Source: Diplolepis rosae
Lineage: Eukaryota; Arthropoda; Insecta; Hymenoptera; Diplolepididae
Reading direction: 5' to 3'
NCBI GenBank assembly: GCA_030998225.1
Contig: JAPYXD010000716.1
Span: 1,240,001 to 1,304,000 of the forward strand
Length of the DNA stretch: 64,000 nucleotides
Both the position numbers and the translations under genes were made by a program. Positions 48,860 through 59,663 of the stretch are shown here, one piece after another. The notes beneath the pieces are model-generated. The model was not told the origin of the DNA, did no database searches, and saw only the letters and a program-made list of their open reading frames with translations. Every line of letters begins with the position of its first letter. Within the stretch, counting starts at the first letter, position 1.

Positions 48860-50200
48860 TTGAAGTGATGGAATCTAGTTTTTATCTAACACATTTTAAA
48901 AATCACTCGTATCTTAGCTCTATTCAGAAACTCATTTCAGAATTACACGCTTCATTCGAGATCCTTATTAACAGATGTTTTTAAGGAAGCTTGTTCGAAA
49001 TCTGTTTTTCTTACTTATCTTTGTTCATAATGATAAAAGTACCAAGGAAATATCATTAAAATATGTAATGTTATCAATGAAATATTACATCACGTGTCTT
49101 TTTACTTTATAAAGCTTCAAGGTGAACATATAGTATATGTATTTCGGCTGTGACAGATTTTTTTCTAGTTCTTTAATTATTTGTCTAAAAACTAATAAAA
49201 AGAGTTTTCTTGATTTATCTAAAATTGTTCATAAGAAAAGTAAGACTACATCAATAAGAATAAAATTAATATGATTTATAGGATAAATTAAAATTTTACA
49301 GATATTTTCAATAAACGCGGTGTGTGAGTAAAACTGGAAAACGTCCAGCGCTGCGCTATAAATTGGCGTGTTCGCATGTAATGTCGTCGCGATTAGATTA
49401 ATAAATTTCGCATCAGGACAAACCGTGTAATTTTTGTAATAAATGATTTTTAGTTGATCTTTAATAAGGAATCCGAAGATTTCAAGAAATGTAGTTACAT
49501 GATGTTATTTATTTATTATATATTGAATCAAAATTTGACAGACATGATGTACATGTAGTTATACGTTCAATCACGTTAAATACGTTGAATAATTTAACAC
49601 GCATGATGTTACTATAATTGTTACATCCCAATAACGTTCTTAGTTTTATTGAACCTGCGTAAGACAATACTTTATACACAAATGTGATTGAGCACTTTGT
49701 AATTCCTTATATAGTAGCAATCCTATGATAATTATCATAAAAGCAGGGTAATTATTCATACAAAATGTAAGAAAACGTTAGAATAGATCATAGATAATTA
49801 ATTGAAAGACTATACATATTAGGTAAAATTACCACTGAACATTGTATCTAAATCATACTTAACCAAGCATAGATAATGGATTATAGATTATAAATAATCA
49901 ATAGACATTTTTTGTCACAGGTAATCGATTATTGATAACCAATCACGAATTTCAGGCCGCCGATTACGAGTTTTGAGAAATGATCGATTATAATTTGTAT
50001 TATTATTTTTGTGAACAACTCATGTCCCGTAGACTTGACAAGTAACAACGTTCCAACAATTGAAAATAAATTATTAGGCTCTATCAGCCTGATTTAATCA
50101 GCTAAACGTCCTCCTTATTTACAAAATTCTAACCTATTCTCGCCTTTCGTCATTACATAACATTATTTTTTCAATAAAAACAATTTTTTATTCATGATTT
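48860..50200. other. Spacer upstream of SPH5, no gene seen
   Basis: AT-rich, no ORF or repeat recognised. I looked here for missing SPH6 exons and found none. Confidence 0.45.
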
Positions 50201-50206
50201 AACTAA

Positions 50207-50486
50207 CCCTGGCGGAAGTTTCAAAAAGGAATTCAATCCGAACGAATCCGAGCTATTAATATATATATATATATTAATAGGATTTATTCCGGTTCAATCC
50301 GAAGCATCAATACGAATGACCGGAATAAATTGGGTAGATTTTTAATCCTTTTTCATCAAACGTGATACAAAACGTTTTTCGGATTGGTTCGGAGTTATTC
50401 CGAATGGTTCAAAAACAGATTTAGAAATGGTTTAAAAGAGCTCTGATTCGTTTAGGTTGTATTCCAATCCGAAACTTTCGCCAGGG
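50207..50486. repeat. Foldback element with CCCTGGCGGAAGTTTC ends
   Basis: Ends CCCTGGCGGAAGTTTC and GAAACTTTCGCCAGGG; inside, ATTCCAATCCGA and its complement TCGGATTG recur, plus a TA-rich hairpin at 50257-50280. Confidence 0.75.
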
Positions 50487-50561
50487 AAGAATTACTAATT
50501 TTTGTTATTTATTGTATTTATACCTACATGTCGCACTTAGAACCAATTTACTGAATCTTAG

Positions 50562-50925
50562 TACACGGAAAAAACAGTATAGCTATTCGACCTATACCGG
50601 TATATAGTGTCTCGACTCATGCGGTATAGGTGAGACAACTACATTGGTTTGCCGCGCGACCTATACATTGCTTCGCACGCACGCGACTCTAACCTCGAAA
50701 TGAGAAAGAAGTGTCATTTTTCAAGGCGTTTTTTCGTAGCCTTTGGCGATTTGTTTGGAGCATTTTTTCTTTCTTTGAAAGATAATTTTTGCGTATCACG
50801 TATTGTTTTCTCACACGCGAAAATTCACAAGAGCGATAACGATGGCATAATATTTTGTTTACGGTCGCTATACATGGTATTGTCATATCAACGAACTTGT
50901 ATAGTTGTCTCACCTATACAATTTC
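50562..50925. repeat. TACACGGAAAAA end with CTATACC/GGTATAG interior, partial
   Basis: Left end TACACGGAAAAAACAGTATA. GGTATAGGTGAGACAACTAC at 50622 pairs with GTATAGTTGTCTCACCTATAC near 50900. The expected TTTTCCGTGTA right end is not seen. Confidence 0.5.
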
Positions 50926-50984
50926 AAATATTTCAAAATCAATCCAATACATGTTTTAAATCTCGTTAGATAGATATCGCTTTA

Positions 50985-51373
50985 GTATCAATCTGATCCA
51001 ATTAGATAATTCAGTTTGAATGGATCCCAACCGAGTTTCTAATGGAAGTTGATCCAAAGCACTTCGACCTTGGGTCAATATGTACTGAATTCCCATTCTG
51101 AGTCAATCCCACCTTGGATTGTTCAGACTGATTCGGATTGGAATTTAGGCTCAGATCAACCCATGTTCGGATAAATTTAGTTTGATTCATATAAAAACCT
51201 TAGCTTGGATAGATTTGGATGGAAGTCTGAGATTTCGTCGGATTAATTTACAACTGATTTACATAAAACAAGGTATAAAATGTTTTTCGGATTGGCTTGG
51301 TAAGAGATTCCGGAATGGTTTAGAATAACTCTGATTTATTCGGATTGAATTCCAATCCGATTTGCCAGGGTAC
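50985..51373. repeat. Related element, GGATT/AATCC interior
   Basis: Many GGATT, TTGGAT and AATCC words; right end CAATCCGATTTGCCAGGG matches the end of 50207-50486. Left end unclear. Confidence 0.45.
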
Positions 51374-51480
51374 AACTTAGATCTTGTCTATTTTAAAATT
51401 AAATTAGTACACTTTGGATTTACAGCAGTATTTTTGAAACAATCATTTTATTATTTGCGTAGAATAGTTTCGGAAAAATA

Positions 51481-53565
51481 TCAAGTGTACAAATAAGTTT
51501 TCGCTGTGTAACAAAAGTTGGCGCCACCAATAAGTTTTGAATATAATTGACAGATGTAAAACGTTACTGCCGTAAGGTTGAACATCTGTCAACAAAGAAC
51601 TTAGCAGAATGCCGAAAGTGTATGAAGACGCGGAATTGGAAGCATTATTGGATCAAGATTCGTGCTAAACGCAAGAAGAACTTGCACGTACATTAGGAGT
51701 ATCTCAACAAGCATTTACACATCGTTTAACATCATTGGGAATGATTCAAAAACAAGGAAATTGGGTTCCATATGTACTGACGCCGAGAAACGTTGAACGC
51801 TGTTTTTCCACATGTGAAATGCTGCTTTCCAGACATAAACGAAAGGGTTTCCTGCACCGTATAGTTACCAATGATGAAAAATGGACTCACTATGATAACC
51901 CAAAAAGGAAGAAATCATGGGGACCATACTTTAACATCTACAGACAATCCAAATATTCATAGAAAAAAACTCTTGTTGTGCATTTGGTGGGATCAGCTTG
52001 GTGTCGAGTATTATGAGCTGTTCAAACCGAACAAAAAAATTACTGGGGCTGTCTACCGAACACAATTGATAAGATTGAGTGGAGCACTCGAAGAAAAGCG
52101 CGCCAACTACTACTTCAGACACGACAAAGTTATTCTCCTGCATGATAATGCTCGTCCACATGTTGCAGCGCCGGTCAAAACCTATATGGAAACACTTAAG
52201 TGGGAAGTTTTACCCCACCCGCCGTATTCATCAGTCATTGCTCCTTCTCATTTCCACTTATTTCGATCGATGACGCATGGCCTGTCTGAGCAGCTCTTCA
52301 CATTACTACTGTGGGCAAAAACTAAGGTGAATTTGTAATTTAAATTTCGCGGGCTAACCGGTTCGAGCAAACTCTTTTATTTTTACGTTGGTCCTACTTT
52401 TACTAACATCTGCGCCAAATTTCATGTCAATGTCATCATTTGTTACATAGTTACGCTTGTGTTTTCTAAACGACTAAAAGTGATTTTTTCGATTTTTACA
52501 ATGTCTGAATTTGTTGAGCAAAGAAGTGCCATTAAATTTTGTTTTCGGAATGAAATTTCAGTTGCTGAAACGTTCAGAATGTTGCAGAATGCCTTCGGTG
52601 ATTTGACCATGTCGCTGAAAAATGTTTTTAAGTGGTACAAAGACTTCAAAGAAGGCAAAGAACGTGTTGATGACTTGGAACGCCCCGGACGCCCATCAAC
52701 ATCTCTACTATATAACATTTCTTAAATTTTGAAAAGAAAATTTTATGTACTTTAGACACAAACATGTAGAAACCTAAAATCAATAAAATTTGCTAATTTC
52801 CTAAGTATGATTTGTCCTTAAGTTGTGTTGACGAACAACACGTCAATCAAATCAAAGTATTAGTGCACAAAAATCGCCGATTGACAATTAGAGACCTTGC
52901 TGACACTATTGGCATTTCAAGAGGATCACTCAACACCGTTTTAAAAGATATTTTGGGCAGAAAACTCGTGGTTTTTGTATCACGATAATGCGCCGTCTCA
53001 CACTCCACTCGTTCTTCGTGACCATTTCGCCAAAAACTCAACGCATATCGTTCCACAATCACCATATTCGCCTGATTTGGCTCCGTGTGACTTCTGGCTA
53101 TTCCCCAAATTCAAAAGAACACTCCAAGGACACCGTTTTGACATGATTGAAGAGATATAAGCCGAATCAAAGAAGGCTTTGAAGGCAATTCCAGAAATCG
53201 AGTTTAACAAGCGTTTCGACGATTGGAAAAAACGTTGGCATAAGTGCATTATATCGGGAGGGGATTATTTTGAAGGGGATGAAATTGATTTGGATAAATA
53301 AATAAAGATTTTTCATTTTATAACAAAATTCACCTTAGTTTTTGCCCACAGTAGTATATGAAAATACCAAAAATTGGGTCGATTCGTGGATAGCCTCAAA
53401 AGATAAAGTATTCTTCCGAGGTGGTATCCGTATGCTGCCAGAATGATAGGAAAAAGTAGTGGCAAGCGATGGACAATGCTTCGAATAAAATATAAGGTTC
53501 TGTTCTTTCACAATAAATGCCCAATTTTTGATAAAAAAAGGGCGGAAACTTATTTGTACACCTGA
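51481..53565 (+). mobile_element. mariner element 2, interrupted by mariner element 3
   Basis: Ends TCAAGTGTACAAATAAGTTT and AAACTTATTTGTACACCTGA; TA at 51479 and 53566. Coding from ATG 51609: early stop at 51666, then TNDEKWTHYDNPKRKKS, a frameshift near 51925, LHDNARPHVAAPVK, and SSVIAPSHFHLF where Asp of DLAPSD is lost. The text breaks at 52305 and resumes at 53357 (KNWVDSWIASKD, LPERWEKVVASDG). Removing the insert rejoins the coding text. Confidence 0.85.
52306..53354 (+). mobile_element. mariner element 3, nested and internally deleted
   Basis: Ends CTACTGTGGGCAAAAACTAA and its inverse; TA at 52304 and 53355. SETMAR-type transposase: ATG 52501, [31 protein letters not shown], a 115-bp foreign stretch with stops, IRDLADTIGISRGSLNTVL, then a deletion that removes the first catalytic Asp region, YHDNAPSHTPLV, SPDLAPCDFWLFPKF, and GGDYFEGDEID at the end (53300). 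Non-autonomous. Confidence 0.85.
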
Positions 53566-53614
53566 TAAGTAGTAACAAAATTGTATAAATGCATAAATTG
53601 TTCAATATAATTAC

Positions 53615-53896
53615 CAAAGAAGGTGTTTGCTCAGAATAAATTCCCGTTCCACAAAGCAGTCTGCGTTTATAATCACCGTTTTTACTAAGTTTTTCGCAAT
53701 CTTTTATGTTGTATAAGTGTATAGGCATACAAAGGAGGCACTCAGAATATTCTGCGTGTCCAAAGTAATCATTTAATAGATCATCTCTTGCGCCCCATCC
53801 ACAAACTACAGCAGTTAATCCAAAACAACGTGAATTAACTCTCTCTGATTTGAAATTCAGAATTTCTACGTTTGTATAATCGACTTTTTTTGATAG
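53615..53896 (-). pseudogene. SPH6: orphan exon of a sixth serine protease homolog
   Basis: A single 282-bp exon, exactly the size of SPH5 exon 3, with TAG acceptor before 53896 and a GTAATT donor after 53615, reading 94 codons without a stop. It carries VVCGWGAR and the cysteine-bearing C-terminal motif CGTGIYSEQ, matching SPH5 CGEGIYSNQ. I found no matching signal exon, ICGG exon or GDxG exon on either side; a mariner pair (51481-53565) begins 50 bases downstream and may have replaced or displaced the rest. Called a fragment on that ground; a gene with very long introns is the alternative. Confidence 0.65.
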
Positions 53897-53966
53897 CTAC
53901 AATGATGATTACATTTTCAAAATGAGTTACTGACTGTATATTCCATGAACGGTAGGCTATGAAATA

Positions 53967-54178
53967 CAGTTAAGACTCGTTTATTACATGCCCAAGCGTT
54001 TCCCTAAGCCCAAATTTTACCGTATATGCGACAATTGCGATGCGACGTTGGGGCGAAAACCAATTCCCTGCTTGCTCTGAAAACCAACCTTACCGATAGT
54101 TGCAATGGTGGTAGCCTCTCTCGTCTTGCAATAAACGAATTTTGCTTTTTCTGGGCCTTGCAATAAACGAGTTAATTG
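53967..54178. repeat. Diverged copy of the CAGTCGGG foldback
   Basis: Ends CAGTTAAGACTCGTTTATT and CAATAAACGAGTTAATTG, TA-flanked, with an inner AATAAACGA repeat. Lies 70 bases upstream of the SPH6 exon. Confidence 0.65.
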
Positions 54179-54349
54179 TATAAGTAAATAAAAAGGCGAC
54201 TTTTATTAGAATAATATAGCGCTACAGGCTAGAAAAGAACATACCGGAAATTTTGGAATTCTAGTCCTGATACATTTAATGATTTAACTTGTTGATTTCT
54301 AACATTTAGATACTTTGGATTGAGTTAGTAAGACAACTACATTGAAATC

Positions 54350-55486
54350 GATAATACATCACTCAATAAGTTTCCGCTCTGACATATAGATGGCACCACT
54401 GTTGTTAAATCCATATGATTTCTGGATGGTGCCAATCTTCAAACGTTAAGTGCCAAAATTTCATGGCAATCTGACGTATAAGTCAGAAGTTACAGAGGTT
54501 TTGATGAAGCAACTTTTGTAATTTCCGAAACAATGGATAAAAAAAAGTTGCGAGTGTTAATCAAACATAAAAAATATTGTCAAAGCAAAGCAGTGGCTTG
54601 ATAAACGTTATGGGGACTCTGCATCAGGGAAATCAACAATCATCGACTGGTATGACAAATTTAAACGCCATCGTGCAAACACCGATGACGCTGAACGCTC
54701 TGGTCGCCCAAAATCAGCAGTTGTTCCGGAAAACATAACAAAAGTCCACAAAATAGTTTTAGGCGATCGTAAATTAAAGTTGCGTGAGATAGCTGACACC
54801 TTAAAGATATCAGAAGGTAGTGCGTTTACAATTTTTCACGAATCTTTGGGGATGCATAAGATGTTTTCGAAGTGGGTGCCGCGTTTGCTCACATCCAACC
54901 AAAAACAACAACGCATTGAGGATTCAGAGTGCTGTTTGGAGCTGTTCAAGCGAGATAAAATGGATTTTCTGCGTCGGTATGTGACAATGGATGAAACATG
55001 GATCCACTACTACACACCGGAAACAAAATGATCCTCAGTTGAATGGACAGCAGCTGGTAAAAGCCATCCAAAGCGACTAAAAACTCAACAGTGGGCTGGC
55101 AAGGTTATGGCATCCGTATTTCGGGACGCGCATGGTATTTTGTTTACCGCCTATCTTAAGAGAGGTAAAATCATTAACAGCGACTATTACATGGCATTAG
55201 TGGATCGATTGAGCGCAGAAATCAAGAAAAAAGGACCTCACATGCAAAACAAAAAGTGCTGTTCCACCAAGACAATGCATCGTGCCACAAGTCCATGAAA
55301 ACAATGGTCAAATTCAATGAATTAAGCCACGAATTGCTTTCTCACCCACCATATTCTCCAGATCTGGCCTCCATCGACTACTGGCTCTTTGCTGACCTGA
55401 AAAAATGTTCCAGGAAAAAATATTTGGTTCTGATGAAGAAGTGATTGCCGAAACTAAGGCCTATTTTGAGAGCAGACGAATTTCAT
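54350..55486 (+). mobile_element. mariner element 4 (mellifera-type), 3' truncated
   Basis: Left part begins about ATCACTCAATAAGTTTCCGC. Coding: ATG-less start near 54535 with early stops, then WLDKRYGDSASGKSTIIDWY, RSGRPKSAV, LREIADTLKISEGSAF, MDETWIHYYTPETK followed by TGA (55029), RAHG-type middle, frameshift near 55245, HQDNASCHKS, SPDLASIDYWLF. At 55487 it changes into a GC-rich foldback fragment, so the end and right repeat are missing. Confidence 0.8.
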
Positions 55487-55576
55487 CGCGCGCCACCGTC
55501 TCCTCGTACTCGCTTCACATGAACAGGAGGTGTTTCTGTAGTTGTTACTGCGTCGGTATCAGATCTGAGCACACTG
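55487..55576. repeat. Half copy of the CAGTGTGCTC foldback
   Basis: CACCGTCTCCTCGTACTCGC to AGATCTGAGCACACTG matches the right arm of 35528-35815. It truncates mariner element 4. Confidence 0.75.
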
Positions 55577-55757
55577 CCTTCGTTGGATCCAGGCCGTGTT
55601 CGCGAGCATAGGCGATAGCGGCCACTATACTTTGATCCTGTATTGAGCTTACGCCAGATGGCGCCGAAGTATAATTTCTTAAACCTCACCCTGCTGACCT
55701 ACGCACCGAAGTTGCATCACCAATGGTCACTAAGATGTGCTAAGATGCTAACGGATA

Positions 55758-56096
55758 GGAATAAACTTCGAGGTTTAATAAAACTATTTAAGTAATTATT
55801 ATTAAGTAAGTATTCGAATCGCATTGATAAACTTGCTTTTTGTGATTGTAGTTTTCTGATTAGTGCATCCTTATATACGTGGAGTATTATTATTTCAATG
55901 TATATATTTGTAATTTTGGGACGCTTGGGTGATCATCTCTATTTGTGTTTAGCGTGACAATACTCTGCGATACACGATTAAAACTCCATGTGTGTGAGGA
56001 TGCACTCATCAGGAAACTGTAATCACAAAAAGCAAGATTATCAATACCATTCGAATAATTACTTGAATAATTTTATTTAACCTCAAAGTTTATTCC
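55758..56096. repeat. Foldback element with GGAATAAACTTCGAGG ends
   Basis: Left arm from GGAATAAACTTCGAGGTTTA to TAGTGCATCC (55868), right arm from GGATGCACTCATCAGG (55997) to TTTGAGGTT-type inverse AAAGTTTATTCC. Arms about 110 bp. Confidence 0.78.
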
Positions 56097-56189
56097 GATT
56101 TCATTATTTCCTGAATTATCTGAACATGATCTGAAGAGTCATCTATTATCTTCTTTTAGGGTTTTGAGCTTACACCAGATGGCACTGAT

Positions 56190-56950
56190 GAAATCTATGT
56201 TGGGCCACCACCAGGAAGGAATAATAAGGAGACCAAACTGCCATGGAAAACTTTTCCGAATCTGGCAAGAGCAACGACACGGTAAGTGCCCGACTTGTAA
56301 GTTGGAAGTAATGGAAAGGAGTGCGCAAGTGCGCAGTTGTCCTCTTCTTACTCACGGGAAAATGTGCGAGTGAGACGAACTTGTCAAATTGATCTAAGCC
56401 AGAGAGGTTATGCAACCCGGTACGCGACACGACATTGCTGAGAAAAAAATGCATTATATTATATTACATGCGATCTTCAAAATCTTGAAAATTTCTCGGA
56501 TTAAATTCCCTCACCTTTAAAGGAAAATACTATTCAACATTATTTAACACACGATTTACGAAGTAATAACCATAATTTCAATTTCAAGATTTACAATCTT
56601 ATATTCGATATATACTTACCACTTTTATAATGCACTCCTTTAGCTTTATAGGAGTCCTGAGATAATACTTTTTTTTTTTTAAACTAAATTGAAATTGAAC
56701 AAATATCTGCCGCTTGCAAATGATCAAAAAATCAATCAACATAACCACTGGCTTAGATCAATTTGACAAATTCGTCTCACTCGCACATTTTCTCGTGAGT
56801 AAGAAGAGGAGAACTGCGTATTTGCGCACTCCTTTCCACTACTTCCAACTTACAAGCCGGGCACTTACCGTGCCGTTGCTCCTGCCAAGTCGCTTACATG
56901 GAGATGGGTCTCCTTATTATTCCTTCGTGGCCACCACTAAAGCATTACAC
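56190..56950. repeat. Inverted repeat with arms 56195-56403 and 56742-56945
   Basis: GTGCGAGTGAGACGAACTTG (56363) pairs with the inverse near 56770; GTAAGTGCCCGACTTGTAAG with CTTACAAGCCGGGCACTTAC. Arms about 85-90% alike, loop 340 bp. ORFs on both strands are arm readings. Confidence 0.75.
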
Positions 56951-56971
56951 GGGCATGGCCAGGCATGGCCT

Positions 56972-57075
56972 GGTTGGATCTAGGAGTTCAGGAAGGTACT
57001 TGAATCAAAGCTGCAAGTCTTGAGGTCAATCTGAGCCTTGGCTGATGTCGATATCTGGTATAGATCTGGGATAGA
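56972..57075 (+). repeat. Dispersed repeat, copy of 35333
   Basis: GGTTGGATCTAGGAGTTCAG, CTTGAATCAAAGCTGCAAGTC, GTCGATATCTGG. Adjacent to other foldbacks, as at its partner. Confidence 0.6.
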
Positions 57076-57629
57076 TGGATAGATTTTCTTAAATTATGGT
57101 ATCTCAAGAATGTACTCATAAATTATTAGGCAAAAATATTACAAATTACGTGAGATGAATTTTTAAGTTAAAAAACTCATTTTTTTTGTTTTTTTTGTTT
57201 AAATAATTTTGTTAACTAACTTAAATTTAATAAATGGCTATAAAACCGATTTCAATTTAAAAAAACATATTCTAAACTACATTAGGTAATTTTTTTATAC
57301 AAAAATATTTAATACCGGCTGCGCAATATTCATTTTAACACGGGGGTAAAAAATACCCCTTATGCCATATAAGCATGTATTTCGAGTAGTGAAAGTTAAG
57401 GGTTAAATAAACTTACTTTTAAGGAACTGAATTTCTAGTGGACCACATCACTACAGACATCAAAGTCTACGAAATTCCATAATTCCATACTTTGCCTTAT
57501 ATCATTTTTACAGTGTATATAAAAAAAAATAATCCAGGACGTGGATGGGAAATTCCACCCATTAATTGAATTTTCCATCCAAAGCCGGAATTTTCGTTCC
57601 ACGTTACTTATAATTACGGACAAGGTTAT

Positions 57630-58281
57630 ACGGAAGCTTGTAGCCGCCAACCTGCCACAGTGTCGCTAGTTGTTGGTCTATTCCAGTCTAAGCGGCTTGT
57701 ATTCGCCACTACCGACAGTGTCGCAAGTTTCTTCGGCTCTTCCGGTTTGCGAGTCGCAAGCCGGAAGGGCCGATCCGATTTGCTTATGCAACCTACATGG
57801 CATATGTTTTGTAGTGAAGTGAAGTAAGATTATTATTTCAAACAATTTCTTTGATAGGTATTATAAAATTCTTAACATTTTAATTTAAAAGTTACTTAGT
57901 TATACCAAAACATATTTTTCAAAAAGAGGTTAAGTGGTATCATTCTTGCTTTTTATATTCAAGTATTTTTGTATTACTTATCTTATATATCAGTAATTGT
58001 CGTAAAATTAATTAATCTTTTCTTTGACAATAATCTTTAACTTAAGAATATTATATATGGAAAAATTGAATTACCTGGCTTCATTTCACTACAAAACATG
58101 TGCCACGTAGGTTGCATAAGCAAACCGGAAGGGCCGATCAGCTCTTCCGGCTTGCGACTCGCAAACCGGAAGAGCCGAAGAAACTTGCGACACTGTCGGT
58201 AGTGGCGAATACAAGCCGCTTAGACTGGAATAGACCAACAACTAGCGACACTGTGGCAGGTTGGCGGCTACAAGCTTCCGT
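57630..58281. repeat. hAT-like foldback MITE with AAGGTTA target duplication
   Basis: Arms of about 210 bp, starting ACGGAAGCTTGTAGCCGCCA and ending with its inverse. AAGGTTA lies directly outside on both sides (one base apart from the left end). GC-rich arms contain several CTTCCGGTTTGC and GCAAACCGGAAG units; the loop is AT-rich. Confidence 0.82.
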
Positions 58282-58355
58282 AAGGTTAGGAATAATCCGA
58301 TAATGCAGTAGCAGTTCGTAAAATTCACCACTAGATGGAGTTTTACGATCAGGGA

Positions 58356-59504
58356 TGTGACGAGCGACTATGTAGTTCGCTCGGCTGTCTATAGATTGCG
58401 CTGATTCTCTTGCGAATTTTCGCGGATTATTTTAAACAAGATAATTAGGTTTTGTAATATGGGGATTCTATCATATATTATTCAATTATTCGAAAAGGCA
58501 TTATTTGATAAAGTTTATTTTAGCGTCTAGTGTGTCATGAGAGGGTCGTAGGATAGCTATTAAAGCGATATGATTGTTTATAAAATAGAGAATTGCGATA
58601 AAAGAATATGAATTCCTTTACACTTATTATAATTTCTTTGGAATTGTGCGTTATAGATTTTAAGATGATTGACGCCGTGTGAGGGCTTCAGAGAACCCTA
58701 CACGTGCTTTGTTGTAAATAATTACTTCATTTTTAATCTTTATTATTCTACGAATAATTTTTAAGTTTAGATTAGAGGCAAAGTCCGGATATCAGGTTCG
58801 TAATAGGCGGTATATGAAAGCGTTAAGAAATCAAATCATAATCTATAATTCATCCGAACAGTTTATAAAACTGTCACACTGGGGCTGATAGCAGCGAGAC
58901 ATGTTTAGATTTAGAGAATGTTTAGGCGAAATGAAAATATGAAATGCGAGTTTCACATAGAGGGTGAGATATGGAATGTTAAATACTTTTCCTAGAAAAG
59001 TCTTAGTATACTTGGGTAGAGGAAGCGAGTCTACTTATTTTTGAATCTGAAACCTTCTGGCCAGCGAACCTCGATAGGGTATATGAGTGGGAGTCTATGC
59101 ATGACATTATGTGACGTAGCGCTAGTTCGGTGCACTGATTGGTTACAATCAGCGATGAATGAGAATCTGGGAGAATATGTGAGCGTGTAGTTTTGTAAAG
59201 AGTGACTCTGTTAAAATCACTCTCGATTCTCAATTCTGATCGTGAAGCATTGTTGTTTCCTCTGAGTTAAGAATTCGTCGTCTTAACTCAGACTTCACTT
59301 TTACTTTTTTCGATCGCGAATACGTAGATTGTTCATCCGGACTGAGCCGAACATTTTAAGTTAATAATAATTATAAAGTTTATTGAACGAGCCAAAAGTG
59401 TTTTTATTCTATTTCAAAAATCTCCCGGTTTATTTTAATAATTTGACCGACAGGACCCACCAATCACGAACTTGCGAGCTGTCGCACCTGCGCGGCTCGT
59501 AACA
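58356..59504. mobile_element. Probable solo LTR, 1,149 bp
   Basis: Begins TGTGACGAGCGAC and ends GGCTCGTAACA (TG...CA with TGTGAC/GTAACA inverted ends); GGGA at 58352-58355 and again at 59505-59508. No coding text inside; TATAAAG near 59375. No second copy in the window to prove it. Ends 160 bp upstream of the RMI1 start codon. Confidence 0.6.
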
Positions 59505-59663
59505 GGGATTGAAATTTATGAATGCCTGTAATGGTGCTAAGGTGCTTTTATACCTCTACCAACAGTGGTATGGATTAAAATGTAAACAAATGAAATTGTG
59601 GGCGTTGAAAATGTTTTTAAAAATAAAGCTATAAGTTGAGAAAATAAATACATATTATTGAAA

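Noticed and set aside
1..54000. Proviral segment of a bracovirus, suggested by a possible parasitoid host and secreted-protein family
   Set aside because: No recognised segment-boundary motif or bracovirus gene family was seen; the only viral-type element is the LTR provirus.
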